A stretch of DNA of 6,787 nt from assembly GCA_938017765.1 (NCBI GenBank), contig CALIJH010000112.1:1-6787 (forward strand), read 5' to 3'. Source of the stretch: an uncultured Leptotrichia sp. (GTDB taxonomy: Bacteria; Fusobacteriota; Fusobacteriia; Fusobacteriales; Leptotrichiaceae). The notes below the pieces were generated by a model. It was not told the origin of the DNA and ran no database searches. It saw nothing but the letters and a program-made list of their open reading frames with translations. Shown in pieces: positions 5,635 to 6,787 of the stretch (the first letter of the stretch is position 1; each line of letters begins with the position of its first letter). The position numbers and the translations under genes were made by a program.

Positions 5635-6787
5635 ATGATAATATACAATATACTGAGATATTTTTTATATATGATAATTTTTATAGTTTCCATATTTAAC
5701 AGGAAAATAAGAAAATTTTTTTGGAAAAGATTATCTCAAAATCTGAAAAATCAGAATTTTCTGAAAGAAGATGAAAAAGCAGTATTTATACATATGTCTT
5801 CCGTAGGGGAATTTAACCTGTCAAAAGAGCTGATAGAGCAGCTGCTGAAAAAAAATGAGAAAATAATAATATCCATTATGACTGATACAGGAAAAGAAGC
5901 AATAAAAAAGACTTATGAAAATAATGAAAATATAAAGATAATATATTTTCCGTTAGATGATTATTTTTTATTGAAAAAATTATATATGACATTCCAAATA
6001 AAAAAGACAATCATAATTGAAACTGAAATCTGGCCGAATCTATATTCAGTCTCCAAAAAATATTCGGAACTTTATATATTAAACGGCAGACTCACGGAAA
6101 AGAATTTAAAAACATATCTCAAAATAAAATTTTTAATAAAAAAGATACTGAATAAGGCAAAAAAAATAATGGTACAAAGTAAAGAAGATAAAGCAAGGTA
6201 TTTAAATTTAGGAGTGGAAAAAGAAAAAATATATGTATTTAAAAATTTAAAATATTCCATAAAATATGAAATACTTTCCGAAGATAAGAGGAAAAATTAT
6301 AAGGAAAACTATATAATTGACAACAGAAAAATAATAGTGTGCGGAAGTACACGTCCGGGAGAAGAAAAAATATGGCTTGAAGTATTCAGGGAAATAAACA
6401 GGGATAATGAATACCAGTTAATATTTGTACCGAGACATTTGGAAAGAATACATGAAATTATTAACGACATAAAAGAAACCGATATAAAACAGTCAGATAC
6501 AGGACAATTTGGAATAAGTCAAATTTCTGACAATAATAAGAAAAGCTATTCATTATTTTCGGAAAAAGAAAAAAGTGATATTATCATAGTTGATAAAATA
6601 GGAATATTGAGAGATTTTTATCAGCTTGCGGATTTTGTGTTTGTAGGAGGAACTCTTGTAAATATAGGAGGTCATTCTGTTCTGGAGCCTCTTTATTATG
6701 GAAAAATGCCCATAATAGGTCAGTATTATCAGAATATAGAGGAAATTGTGAAAGAAGCGGAAAAAATGAATTTTGTAAAAATAGTAA
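5635..6787 (+). CDS. waaA: 3-deoxy-D-manno-octulosonic acid (Kdo) transferase, 3' partial
   Basis: Transfers Kdo from CMP-Kdo to lipid A precursor at the inner membrane, an early step of lipopolysaccharide core synthesis. The frame stays open to the right edge, giving 384 residues; family members are about 420, so only the C-terminal tail is missing. A hydrophobic N-terminal anchor (residues 2-21) is followed by SSVGEF with the proposed catalytic base Glu59, ETEIWPN (129-135), NGRLTEK (150-156), GSTRPGEE (237-244), PRHLER (266-271) and FVGGT...GGHSVLEP (336-352), the GT-B donor-site region. Residues about 284-312 form a polar insertion compared with E. coli. The ATG at 5635 is preceded by GGAG (5626-5629) and by an in-frame TAA at 5620, so the start is secure. 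It uses the alternative name kdtA. It makes CMP as a by-product, which Cmk could recycle; that link is inference only. Confidence 0.95.
   Translation, partial: MIIYNILRYFLYMIIFIVSIFNRKIRKFFWKRLSQNLKNQNFLKEDEKAVFIHMSSVGEFNLSKELIEQLLKKNEKIIISIMTDTGKEAIKKTYENNENIKIIYFPLDDYFLLKKLYMTFQIKKTIIIETEIWPNLYSVSKKYSELYILNGRLTEKNLKTYLKIKFLIKKILNKAKKIMVQSKEDKARYLNLGVEKEKIYVFKNLKYSIKYEILSEDKRKNYKENYIIDNRKIIVCGSTRPGEEKIWLEVFREINRDNEYQLIFVPRHLERIHEIINDIKETDIKQSDTGQFGISQISDNNKKSYSLFSEKEKSDIIIVDKIGILRDFYQLADFVFVGGTLVNIGGHSVLEPLYYGKMPIIGQYYQNIEEIVKEAEKMNFVKIV

Noticed and set aside
6072..6260. Reverse-strand open frame opposite waaA
   Set aside because: Phe-rich shadow of Lys/Asn codons inside a well-supported waaA.

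Overview
This 6.8 kb stretch is AT-rich chromosomal DNA from a bacterium that carries RNase Y and a YmdB-type phosphodiesterase (common in Firmicutes) and also WaaA, the Kdo transferase of lipopolysaccharide synthesis (a diderm trait). That mix, the low G+C and the strong purine bias of the coding strand fit Fusobacteriota, most likely a Leptotrichia-like member. The assignment is inferred from gene content, not from a database match. All supported genes are on the + strand and no mobile element, CRISPR array, rRNA or tRNA is visible.

Layout: (1) 1-1289, the 3' four-fifths of rny (RNase Y), cut by the window edge. (2) 1290-1589, an intergenic region with a long stem-loop/terminator candidate and an extended -10 promoter. 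(3) 1590-5084, four closely packed genes that look like one operon: a secreted protein with a C-terminal YARHG-type domain, a YmdB-family metallophosphoesterase, prmA (ribosomal protein L11 methyltransferase) and cmk (cytidylate kinase). Junctions are a 4-bp overlap, a 2-bp gap and a 2-bp gap. (4) 5085-5237, a spacer with a palindrome and a good sigma70-like promoter. (5) An HU DNA-binding protein gene ending in a strong intrinsic terminator. (6) From 5635, waaA with its own promoter, running off the right edge.

How the genes work together: RNase Y starts mRNA decay at the membrane. YmdB hydrolyses 2',3'-cyclic nucleotides of the kind RNA breakdown makes, and its gene neighbours rny in many Firmicutes. 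Cmk rephosphorylates CMP, and PrmA modifies the ribosome. The odd member is the exported YARHG-domain protein between rny and ymdB, whose stop codon overlaps the ymdB start. The other main oddity is inside rny, where base composition changes abruptly near position 740-780 with no break in the reading frame. I did not find convincing evidence of a wholly new system; these two points and the small regulatory structures are the parts most worth a second look.
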